From Asparagopsis taxiformis (taxonomy: Eukaryota > Rhodophyta > Florideophyceae > Bonnemaisoniales > Bonnemaisoniaceae), in the NCBI GenBank assembly GCA_030407315.1, contig JALQPE010001972.1, positions 1 to 64,000 of the forward strand: DNA of 64,000 nt. Reading direction: 5' to 3'. Below the pieces are notes generated by a model. The model did not search any database, was not told where the DNA came from, and worked only from the letters and a program-made list of their open reading frames with translations. A program made the translations under genes and the position numbers. How positions within the stretch are numbered: the stretch's first letter is position 1; every line of letters starts with the position of its first letter. Positions 1-9,818 of the stretch are shown here, in pieces.

Positions 1-249
1 GAACCTAGAAAATCCGAAGATCCATTGTAGTACGTGCAATCCGCGATATCCGTCCGGGGCAGGAGCTCTACGTTCTTATGGGACAGCGTTTAGAGCATGG
101 AATTAGGGTCACGAAAGATGTTTCATTTCGACTACAAATAAAGCTACGTTCCAGAGTTGAAGTATATCATATAATGCAGAATGTCCAGCCACCATTAGTC
201 CAGGGTGAAACCTATTCGGCAGTACTCGCCTGTCAAAAACCAATCGTTC

Positions 250-1440
250 ACACTCTAGGTGCACTTCGTCCGAGCAGTGAACCTGACTGCTTGGTTGCTG
301 TTATGCGTGCAGATGCAAAATACAAGACCAAGTTGAAATGGACGCCCGTGTGGATTTCCAGCTCAGTTGCTTGCTGTCCAGCCCAAAATTCTACAATTCA
401 GGGCAGAAAAAAACATGGCAAAAAAACATCGATTTCAGCGGTCGATTGTGCCGTACGGCACACCCCCCTCTCAAAACATGTTCACATGGTGCATGTTTTT
501 GAGAATAGCCCGATAATTCAATTTTAATTCAAATCAGGGTGTCTAATTTGGCCACAACGCGCACCGCCCAGGACCCGCCGCCGCCCCGAGTGGGTTTCAC
601 TGGCTTCTGTAGCACTAACTGTAAGGCTAAATGGCGTCTGACAAAGGGTCAATTTCAGGCTCAATACGCCAGGGACAGGTCTTGGTCCTTGTTCCATCAT
701 GGTCCCCACCCCACTCTCTCACGACCAACCTGAAATGCACGTCCGTGGATGTCCAGCTCGATTGCACTGCTGGCCAGCCCGGAAATTTCAAAATTTCGGG
801 CACAAAAAAATTGTAAAAATCAACGATTTCAGCGGGTCGTTTGTGGACGTACGGCACACCCCCATTTCAAAAAACTGTTCACATGTGCATGTTTTTGAGA
901 ATAGCCCAAATTTTAATTCAAATCAGGGTGTCTAATTTGGCCACAACGGCCCAGGAACGGCCGCCGCCCCGAGCGGGGTCATCACTGGCTTCTGTAAGCA
1001 CTAACTTGTGAGGCTAAATGGCGCCGAAAGATGGGCCGATTGCAGGCTTCAAGCCTAAGTTATGCTAGGGAGAAATCTTCTTCCGTGTTTCTCATGGCCG
1101 TCCTGGACCCGCCTTACTCCCTCAACGCAAACTACTCACCATCACGTTTACTCATATTCCGTGCACTTTATAATTAGTAGTGAACCCGCCTGCTTAGTTT
1201 GCTGCAATGCGTGGATGTAGGCAGCCACGACCAACCTGAAATGGACGTCCGGTGGATGTCCATCTCAGATGCACTGCTGGCCAGCCCAAAATTCTAAAAT
1301 TCGGGCACAAAAATCTTGCAAAAATCAACGATTTGGGGCGGGTCGATTGTGCCGTACGGCACACCCCCATCTCAAAAACATGTTCACATGTGCATGTTTT
1401 TTGAGATAGCCCAAATTTTAACTCAAATCAGGGTGTTCCC
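250..1440. repeat. Satellite array, left copy
   Basis: Three diverged copies of a unit that begins near GAAATGGACGTCCGGTGG (about 336, 732 and 1238) and contains GCCGTACGGCACACCCCC followed by a stem-loop. The loop arms are CTCAAAAACATG and CATGTTTTTGAG around TTCACATGTG. Spacing alternates, about 396 then 506 bp. The small ORFs across it have the same frames in every copy because the DNA is repeated; I see no sign that they are genes. The same unit recurs at 5.9-7.4 kb on the other side of the ParB/dioxygenase remnant. Confidence 0.85.
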
Positions 1441-1780
1441 CGGATAAAGGGGTGCTCGCAGCCGCCCCAAAGCCGCCTAGCTTGACAGCTGTAATTTTAA
1501 CACATTACACATCAGGACCTGCCTGCTTCACGCACACCTCGTCAGGTTTCGAGAGCCCGACTCGGGCCCGTTCTGAACGGACACTCACATCTCGATTGCC
1601 TGTCTTGCATTCCAGCGGTCACGATAGGTGTGTACCTAACAAAATTTCGGTTGTATTGTGTTATTATTTCCAGCGATTGGCGTTCACGACCATCACTTCT
1701 TCAACTTAACGTGAACATACCATCCACATCACTCGAATACGTCAACGTCAACCATCTCTTTTCCTTTCAACTCACAACCA
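1441..1780. other. Non-coding leader between satellite and gene
   Basis: About 340 bases join the end of the satellite array to the first plausible start codon at 1781. The stretch is pyrimidine-rich near the start codon, as a eukaryotic 5' untranslated region may be. No TATA box or other promoter element could be placed with confidence. Confidence 0.3.
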
Positions 1781-4700
1781 TGGCGGATACGCATTTCAGC
1801 AGTTTGTTTTCAACGGTTTGCGGCGATCAAGTGAGCGGCGTCAGCGAGTCGCGCGGACTCAAGCGCGGCGTCGATGTCGACTTGTTTGCGGACGTGGACG
1901 GTGCGGCTGTGCATATTGGGACGGCTTCGGTGAGCACTGCTGGTGGCGATGTGGCCTTCCGCGCACGCTGCACAACCACAAGCTGCCGGAAACCGACGAG
2001 GCCGACTATATCGTCGTGCGCACATTGCGACTAAGGACAAGTTCAAGGACCTCCCGTTCCCGTACATGTTTGATGGCGCCGAGGGACCGCCGGAGACGAT
2101 GGGTGGAGCATACGCCGCGGCGTTTTACCCTTGGGATACTCGGATGATGCGCCCCGCTGCGGAGGATGGCTCTAGCGACATTCGTACCCCTGCTGCAGCG
2201 TCAAACTTCAACGCAGCGACGAACCAGCCAGCTCGGGACGGATGCCCAGTACCGGTCCAGCAGGCGAAATCACTGGTTCGGGGGGTACGAAGCATCCAGC
2301 ACGCTCCGTCCCGTTTCGGGAGGCACGAAGCGCCCTGCTCGCTCTGCCAGCCTCCAGTGGAGGCACGAAGCACCCTGCTCGCTCCAACGTCACCGAAGCT
2401 ACTACGCAGGACGTAACCGAGGTGGACGACGAACCGGAGGTGGCGGAAAGCATTCGTGAGCAGCAGGGGACGCAAATTATGGTGCCCAAGTTTGTGACGT
2501 CGGATTACGTCGGAGAAGGAGCGACTGTGTTGGTGAGGCAGCTAGTGGAACCGGCCGTGACCCTTCGCGATGTCAAAGAAGACCACGTGGAGGACCTGCG
2601 CAACAATATGTTGGCGGTGGGGGTATGTGAGCTCTTCGCGTATCACTGTGACGGTGCTGAGGTCGCAGAACACGCATTTGTCCGCCGACACGCGTCTGTT
2701 CCAGAATGGCAAATTCCATGCCAATGCGAACGTGACCGTGATCGACGGACTGCATCGTCTCAATGCTATGCATAGCATTGCGGATGACTTCACGCGCCTC
2801 ACCCGTATGCACAGAACCAAGCTGCCACAGGAGGCAAACCGCTTGCGCTGGGTTACTCAGCCTCTGGATGTGTACTACCTTCGCCGCAAGGAACGACAGT
2901 GATCTCCAGCCTCATGAGATCATCCACAAGAGTGCAGAGTCGAACCATACGACTGGGACGCAACTGACGGAGCGCTCCCTGGTTCGAATCTTGTCGTCCA
3001 TCCAGCAGTTCATCCGTACGATTGCTGTTGCAAACAACGTGGAAAACTGGCGACTTGCGTGAGTCTGATGTCATCCGAACATTGTTCGAGGCGCAGTTCA
3101 TGGGGATGATGAATTCGACGAACACGGCTCGGCGGTGGACGCGTTTGGCTATAGCAACGCTGAAGCATCCTGTTCTCGACGACGTGTTGCGTGAGCTGAA
3201 CAATTCCGAGCGCCGCAACGAGATTGGGATAACGCACCTGGACCACAGATAGTGCGCGAGTTGCTGGAAGAAAACTTTGTCTTCGTCTTGCGTGGTCTTT
3301 CGGAGTACTTGAACCCTGCTCATGGCGGACGTCCGGATGGACGCTTTGACGTGAACGACTTCTATACATACGTCCGTCGCGTGACTGCAATAGCAAATTC
3401 TCTGTACGCTGCGTTTGGGCGCCCAAAGAGTATTATGCGCAAGTCATTTCTGAGCACAGAGATGGCAATTGGGTCGGTTAAGCAGCCGAAGGAGTTGCAA
3501 TGGCATCTCACCAATGCCATTGCAATGTATAGAGGGGACGACCGGAGCAGTGAGGTTCGAATGCGACGGAGAACCACGCGTTTACAGGATTTGGAAACGA
3601 ACTTGAAAGAGTTTTTCAATCCGACATTGAAGAAGAAGACTAAGGCTCGACGCAAACGCCGCCCTTCTGCTGCCAATGTGAGACTCACTCACAAGAAGCA
3701 GCGGAATGTCGAACATGAGCCTGCTTCGCATGGCATCCGCCGCCGTTCACAGCGACTTCGCTCGACGGGGAGCACACGCCTCGAGGAAGAAGAGCCGGTT
3801 GTGGTACAACAATCCGCCGGGGAAGAAGAGCAGGCCGTTGTTGATAAACCCACCGATCAACAACAAGCCACTGCTTCCGGTGATGAGGTTGACGAAGACT
3901 CCGCCCGTTCCCCCGATTCTGCCGTTGAGATTGTCCCCCAAGATAACCAACGTGCTGGTGCGACTCCCTCCAACCAAGAATCTGTCCATACCGCTTCGGA
4001 CGAGGAAGACAAACAGGGTGCAGACGAGGGCCAAGTCGAAAGCAAGGGGGTCCGCGAAGTGACAATTACATTCACTGTTCCGGAAGGAGTGGAAGTCGAT
4101 GAAGACGGTTACATCGTTCGTGACTCTCCTTCTGAAGACGACCTCCTCTTCGACGACCGTATGCCGTCTCTTCCTGACGATTTCGAAGACCGAGCCGAAG
4201 GGCATCATCTGGCGCAGCGTCCCGCGGATGTCATCGCATCGGTGAGGGTTGGCTGTCTGCCCCCGATTGAGCTCAGGTTGTTATTGGAGAGTGTGGAAAT
4301 CGATGAGGAGGGCAGAGAGGTGAGGTATTTGAAGCAAGTGGCGATGGACCCTGTGTTTGAGGGGCTGCATATTCCGGAAGAACATCGGGCTCGTGTGCTA
4401 TTCGAAATCGATCACGTCTATCCGATGTTCTTCGCAGCGTGGAAGATGGCTGCCAAGGCGATGTGTGAGCCTACATCGACGTTTCTACCCTCGAGGCTGG
4501 ACTTCGCTCAGGTTGCGCGAATGTCTACAAGCTGGAAGGATTCGTATGAGGCCGGCACTGGTATGGCGTACTTCCACAATTGCCGAACGGAAATCAACGA
4601 GCGAGGGTATACGGTGATGCACAATTTCGCGGATGTAAGCTACCTAGATGCGTCGGACAAGTTCCCATTTGACTTGGGTCTCATGGAAGAAATTCCTAAC

Positions 4701-5701
4701 CAGGAATTGTTTCGGTACTTTTGGGAACGTGGGAGGGGGAGCAGGTGCACAAGGACCCTGGGAACCGGCAGCTGTGGAGTCCCATTGTCATACGGGGACG
4801 ATGAAACAGACGAGAAGAACCGGAATGAGGGGAGGGCTCGCTTCACGTCTACGCGCCACTGCCTGGTTGACTATGCCGAGAACGATGAGACGCATATCGA
4901 CCGGTTCAAGTTTGTGACGCGGCGAGCCCTGCTGGATGTGTGGTTGGGAATCCTTGTCCGGCTGACAGGGCTGGAGGAGTGCGGTTTACCGGGAGAAAAA
5001 CTTGTCATGCCGGCATCTGGGGGACGGTTTTTGATAACGGGAAAGGGTGTCCTCGGCAGGTCCCACACAATGATTTCCCTGTTCCTCCTCGCGACCGCAA
5101 AGATCAACTTCCGGGTTACTTTGTTATTGCCAACGGAGATGACCCATTCCCTATCTGGGTGTGTCCAGGGTCCCACAAGTACGTCTTTTCCAAAGCGCTG
5201 GAATTAGATATGTACGCCAAGACGATGAAGCTGAAGAAGGTAATCGTTCCGCCACGTTCAGTCTTCATCGGTCACGGCCATGTACAACATGCCGGGGCAG
5301 GGCATGTCGACAGAGTTGTGTCACACACGACAACGAGGTATCACACGTATTTCAGGAATGCGTCGTATCCGATTCCCGACAATGTTTCGTTTGGTTTCAT
5401 CAGGCGGTTGGGATTCGAAGAAGAAGTCATCGCCAATGCTCCGCGCCGGTCTGCAAGGCAAAGTCAACCGGCACCTGTCAATGTTCGCCACAAGACAGTT
5501 GTTCCCATCCCGGTCAAGAAAGATGGTAGGCCGAAGACAGGGCAGCTCCGAATGATGCGGATGAAGACGACAGAACCTCGCAAGGATGTAATGCACACAC
5601 CGAGTGTGGCCCCGGTAGTGCCTCTTCTGCCGGGACAACCTGGATATCTAGTTCACTATCATAGTGAGGACGAAGAGGAAGAACAGTTTTCCGACGGCTA
5701 G
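1781..5701 (+). pseudogene. ParB-like / 2-oxoglutarate dioxygenase fusion gene, frameshifted
   Basis: Homologous to the intact gene at 35000-38542 on the other strand. The probable start is ATG 1781 (ACAACCATGG context). A ParB/Srx-like strand-turn with the motif VIDGLHRLNA is encoded at 2738-2770. After a helical region and an acidic low-complexity linker (3650-4200) comes a dioxygenase-like domain with PHNDF (His codon 5066, Asp 5072), a PGSH segment, and a distal His in VQHAGAGH near 5288. This is the HxD...H iron site of the PhyH-like 2OG-Fe(II) fold. A 46-bp GT-AG intron (2623-2668, GTATGT donor) joins two frames exactly. Other frame changes near 1950-2030, 2890, 3060, 3245 and 5045 have no fitting intron, so I call it a decayed copy. 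Substrate unknown; by family, a modified base or protein side chain is possible. Satellite lies on both sides. Confidence 0.75.
2623..2668 (+). other. Spliceosomal intron, 46 bp
   Basis: The donor is GTATGT and the acceptor GTCGCAG. It falls at phase 0 after a GGG codon, and removing it moves the reading frame exactly from the segment ending NNMLAVG to the segment starting NTHLSAD, restoring a continuous ParB-like domain. The very short length suits compact fungal or protist introns. Confidence 0.6.
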
Positions 5702-5889
5702 ATATCTTAACAACAACTACTTTAGCAAACAATTATCGAGAATATAATCATCTCCTTTATCACTTTCAATCTATGAACCTACTATAATGCACTTCCGTTC
5801 CATGCTTTCAAACTAGATTGTCCATTCCCTAGTGGGTTGGAGCATGATTCCAGGACGATTCCCTCACATCTCTAGACTCGATGGTCTAT
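5702..5889. other. Gene 3' flank
   Basis: An AT-rich stretch follows the stop codon at 5701, with CTTTATCACTTTCAATC-like sequence and no ORF or recognisable repeat before the satellite resumes near 5890. Confidence 0.3.
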
Positions 5890-7390
5890 GCTAGAAATAG
5901 CAGAACAATTGGGTTTATACGTGCTTCATCGCCAACTTGCTTCTGGTAATGGCTGGACGTGCACGATACACGATCACCTGAAATGGACGTCCGGTGGATG
6001 TCCAACTCAGATGCATTCCTGGCCGGCCCAGAAATTCTACAATTTCGGGCACAAAAAAATATTGCAAAAAACATCGATTTGGGCGGTCGATTGTGCCGTA
6101 CGGCACACCCCCATCTCAAAAACATGTTCACATGTGCATGTTTTTGAGAATAGCCCAAATTTTAATTCAAATCAGGGTGTCTAATTTGGCCACAACGGCC
6201 CCAGGCACCGGAACCGCCGCCCCGAGCGGGGTCATCACTGGCTTCTGTAAGCACTAACTGTAAGGCTAAATGGCGCCTAACGATGGGTCGATTCCAGGCT
6301 TCAAGCCTAAGTTATGCTAGGGTGACATCGTTTCCCCTGTTCCATCATGGTCCTGCCTTACTCCTCCACGACAAACACTACTCACCCATCACGTTACTCG
6401 TATTCCGTGCACTTTGTATGAGTAGTGAACTCGCCTGCTTAGTTGCTGCAATGCGTGGATGTAGGCAGCACACGACCAACCTGAAATGGACGTCCGGTGG
6501 ATGTCCATCTCAGATGCACTGCTGGCCAGCCCAGAAATTCTACAATTTCGGGCACAAAAAATCTTGCAAAAATCAACGATTTGGGAGGGTCGATTGTGCC
6601 GTACGGCACACCCCCATCTCAAAAACATGTTCACATGTGCATGTTTTTGAGAATAGCCCAAATTTTAATTCAAATCAGGGTGTCTAATTTGGCCACAACG
6701 GCCCCAGGCACCGGCCACCGGCCCCGATCGGGGCTATCACTGGCTTCTGTAAGCACCAACTGTAAGGCTAAATGGCGTCTGACGAAGGGTCAATTTCAGG
6801 CTCAATACGCCAGGGACAGGTCTTGGTCCTTGTTCCATCATGGTCCCGCCGCTCTCTCACGACCAACCTGAAATGGACGTCCGGTGGATGTCCAGCTCGA
6901 TTGCATTGCTGGCCAGCCCAGAAATTCTAAAATTTCGGGCACAGAAAAATATTGCAAAAAACATCGATTTGGGCGGTCGATTGTGCCGTACGGCACACCC
7001 CCATCTCAAAAACATGTTCACATGTGCATGTTTTTGAGAATAGCCCAAATTTTAATTCAAATCAGGGTGTCTAATTTGGCCACAACGGCCCCAGGAACCG
7101 ACCGCCGGCCCCGATCGGGGGCTATCACTGGCGTCTGTAAGCACCAACTGTAAGCCGGAGCCGGCTGCCGCCCCGATCGGGGCTATCACTGGCTTCTATT
7201 AGCACCAACTGTAAGCCAAAATCGCGTCTCACGAAGGGTCGATTTCAGGCTCAACACGTCAGAGAAAGGTCTCGGTCCTTGTTTCATCATGGTCCCGCCC
7301 CACCCTCTCGCGACCAACCTGAAATGGACGTCCGGTGGATGTCCAGCTCGATTGCATTGCTGGCCAGCCCAGAAATTCTAAAATTTCCGA
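5890..7390. repeat. Satellite array, right copy
   Basis: Four unit starts (about 5979, 6483, 6870 and 7321), spaced about 504, 387 and 451 bp. This is the same family as 250-1440 and in the same orientation. The 451-bp spacing comes from an extra short duplication of the CCCCGATCGGGGCTATCACTGGC segment near 7100-7190. The last unit breaks off near 7390, after its AAATTTC segment. The stem-loop around ACATGTTCACATGTGCATGT is present in the first three units. Confidence 0.85.
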
Positions 7391-7690
7391 AAAAATCAAT
7401 TTGGTGGCCCAGCATCTCCTGTGCCGAAAATTCCCGCACTCAGTTCTGATATACGTCTAGACGTGTTTCCCACTTGTACGCATCAGGGAAGGCGTCACGG
7501 AAGGTTGACACTACGCTACTTGTGTACCGCGTCGTCTGAAATAGCGAGTAGTGTTTGTTGTATAGTTGTGGAGTATGCGTCTAGTGGTTTGTAAAGCTTG
7601 CAGAACGGGATAGGGATGTGGGTGGCCCTATTTTATGAATACATGAGTACCAATATTCAGGGTTGACAAAGCGGAAAGGCATAGGCTCAT
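7391..7690. other. Unassigned non-coding sequence
   Basis: Sequence of mixed composition without a supported ORF, tRNA-like box or repeat that I recognise. It separates the broken end of the satellite from the purine-rich block. Confidence 0.3.
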
Positions 7691-8680
7691 ACATGTTTGA
7701 GATTGCATAGTAGAGAAAATATTTTCATCGAAATTTACATGGAGCTGATGGAGGTTTTAAGGATGAGGTATGAGAGGAAGAAAATTCTTCTGTGGTATGA
7801 GGATGTGTTCTGTGGGGGGATGGAATCTTGGGATGGTACAGGGGGAGGTGGAAATGTACGGAGTGCGGGTTTAGAATGGATTGTGATTCGGAGAGGAGTG
7901 CCGACAAGCATATTATGGGGATTGGGGAGACGCTGCGGGGTGTTGGGGTAGTGAGGGCGGAGGAGGTGTTTAGGTGGGACCGTAGGAGGGTGCGGTTGAA
8001 GGCGCCGAGAGGAGGGGTTTTTAGGAAAGTGAGGAGAAAGAAGGGGAGGGGGTGGCGTCTGTTCTGGCTGTGGTGAGTGGGGATGTGATGGAGAAGAAGG
8101 GGGTTATTGTATTTGGGGAGGGAGGGGAGTGGGAGGAAGGGTGCGAAGTGGGGGGTTGATATGTGTTCAGAGCGGGGAGGTTTCTGGGGATACGGCGGGG
8201 GAGCCACCCCGCAGTGCGGGAGCGTGGGCCGGTGGTGGTGGTGTATACGGTATCGAAGATGCGGATGGCGTGGGGGCATGGAGCAGCTGAGGGAGGGAGG
8301 GGTGGAGCAGGTCGGGTACGGGATGGGGAGTGAGAGGTTTTGGAAGAGTAAGCTGCAGGGGAAGTTTGTGTAGAGGGCGAAGGAGAGGGGTTGAGGGTAG
8401 AGGAGAGAGGGTACTGAAGAACAATACGTTTCAAAGGTGATGGGGGAGAGCATGGTCGAGGAGATAGGGGGTGTTTTGCCCTATTCTGAGGTAGTATGAG
8501 GACTGGTTATACGAAATCTGTACGGTAGAGCAGAAAAGTAGGTATGGAATGGAGGTGTGCACCGTGGAAGCGGGGATAGGTATCTGAAAATGCGTGCTAG
8601 AGTGGTATTGGGGGTGTTTGAGGTACAGTACGGGGGAGGTGAGCACCAACAGGAAGGGGGTGTGAGCGAGAGGATGAAAA
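7690..8680. other. Purine-rich (G-rich plus strand) non-coding block
   Basis: The plus strand is dominated by GGAGG, GGGGA and GGTGGG runs, so the complement is C/T-rich and reads as a 242-codon proline/serine/histidine-rich frame (7725-8453, minus). That frame has no domain, no membrane segment and no recognisable family. Its length follows from the low T content of the plus strand, so I do not call it a gene. Many G-runs lie close enough together to allow G-quadruplex folding. Confidence 0.5.
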
Positions 8681-8734
8681 AATTAAAGACGAAATTGGAG
8701 TCGACCGACAAGGAAAAATAGAGTGGTCGCCGTG

Positions 8735-9015
8735 ATGGATGCGGACATCCATGTCGAGCACGGCGGCAGAAATTTCTGGGGTCGAAATTTTTGAATTTCT
8801 GAACCGGCGCCCGTCCTAGGTGGACATAGACATGGCGGAAGTCCATCCCGAGGGGGACATCCGTGGTACTAGAAACAATGAATGTCGCCCTAGTAATACT
8901 AGACGTACTAGACCGCATGGACGTCCGGTTCTAGGCGGACATCCAAAAATACTGGAGAACATGGACGTCCGCCTAGTAATACTAGGTGTACTAGAGGTTG
9001 TGGACGTCCGCGTCC
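8735..9015. repeat. GGACGTCC-type clustered short repeats
   Basis: Repeated ATGGACGTCCG, GCGGACATCC and CCTAGTAATACTAG modules, several of them palindromic, stand at the 5' edge of Gypsy element 1. The GGACGTCCGGTGGATGTCC core of the satellite at both sides of the dioxygenase remnant is similar, so the two repeat types may share an origin. Confidence 0.6.
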
Positions 9016-9774
9016 ATTTCCGAGAACACAGACGTAGTCTCTATGGCGCAGAGCCACGGGGACACGCACCGAGCGATGACGCCGACGACGAGCGCGCGAC
9101 CGCTATTACGGCGAACGCCTGCGCTCTACGTGGAAGAGGAGGAGACACCAACGATGCAAGCGCTGACCGTGGGGCATACCCCGCCATCAGGCTTCTCATC
9201 GCCAAACGTCTCAACCTCCGCCGCGACGCCGCACGCTCCGCGCGAACGGAAGTTCTCGACCCCGAGCCCCATGCGAAGTCCAACCTCGCTTGGCACCCCT
9301 TCGTCGAATTATCGCACGCCACGCTCTCGCGACGCATCGCCCGCCGACCGCTCGCGACGCTTTGCGCATAACGACGACCGAGAACGCGAACGCGCGGGAC
9401 CGTACACGGCGCACATACCGCGCGCAACTTACCCACCGCCTATCGTGAGACAGACGGCACCGGCCGACACGTCTCGCACAGCGGCGTTCCGCTGTCTGAT
9501 ATGCCGGAAGTTTGGGCACCCCATGGTAAGCTGCCCGCTGCTCTCATCCGAGCAACAGGCCGCGATTCGCGAGATGCATAGCCACGCGCGCCTAACGCCC
9601 GAAGAACTGAACCTGCAGCGTAACGTTCAGGTTTTCGAAGTTTCCGCGGACGATGACGCACGCGAACGCGAAAGCGAACGCACGCGCGAAGACGACGCGC
9701 ACGACGGCGAGCAGCTCACGCCCCACTCGGTTCGCTTCGCAGAAGACCCGGGAAACGCCTACGAGGAGTCGTAG
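8998..9774 (+). CDS. Gypsy element 1: 3' part of gag (nucleocapsid)
   Basis: This reading frame has a basic, Arg/Ser/Pro-rich body and one CCHC zinc knuckle of the form C-x2-C-x4-H-x4-C (CLICRKFGHPMVSC, near 9500). It ends in an acidic tail. The knuckle and the next 30 residues match the second element's gag at 53340-53420. No capsid-like region precedes it: the sequence upstream is the GGACGTCC repeat block, so the element is 5'-truncated or the capsid part was replaced. Codons are strongly GC-rich with many CpG. Confidence 0.7.
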   Translation: MWTSASISENTDVVSMAQSHGDTHRAMTPTTSARPLLRRTPALYVEEEETPTMQALTVGHTPPSGFSSPNVSTSAATPHAPRERKFSTPSPMRSPTSLGTPSSNYRTPRSRDASPADRSRRFAHNDDRERERAGPYTAHIPRATYPPPIVRQTAPADTSRTAAFRCLICRKFGHPMVSCPLLSSEQQAAIREMHSHARLTPEELNLQRNVQVFEVSADDDARERESERTREDDAHDGEQLTPHSVRFAEDPGNAYEES

Positions 9775-9818
9775 CGGGTGGGCCGACTCCTCCCCACTCA
9801 ACGGACACGCGACGCGCG

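Noticed and set aside
2980..3000. B-box-like GGTTCGAATCTT
   Set aside because: Lies inside the ParB-like coding trace and lacks an A box.
3022..3260. Extra introns to repair the frames at 3059-3096 in the first ParB/dioxygenase gene
   Set aside because: A GTGAGT donor and a GCGCAG acceptor exist, but splicing them does not lead into the next open frame.
7725..8453. 242-codon minus-strand frame, Pro/Ser/His-rich
   Set aside because: Openness is explained by the purine-rich plus strand; there is no domain and no clear start context.
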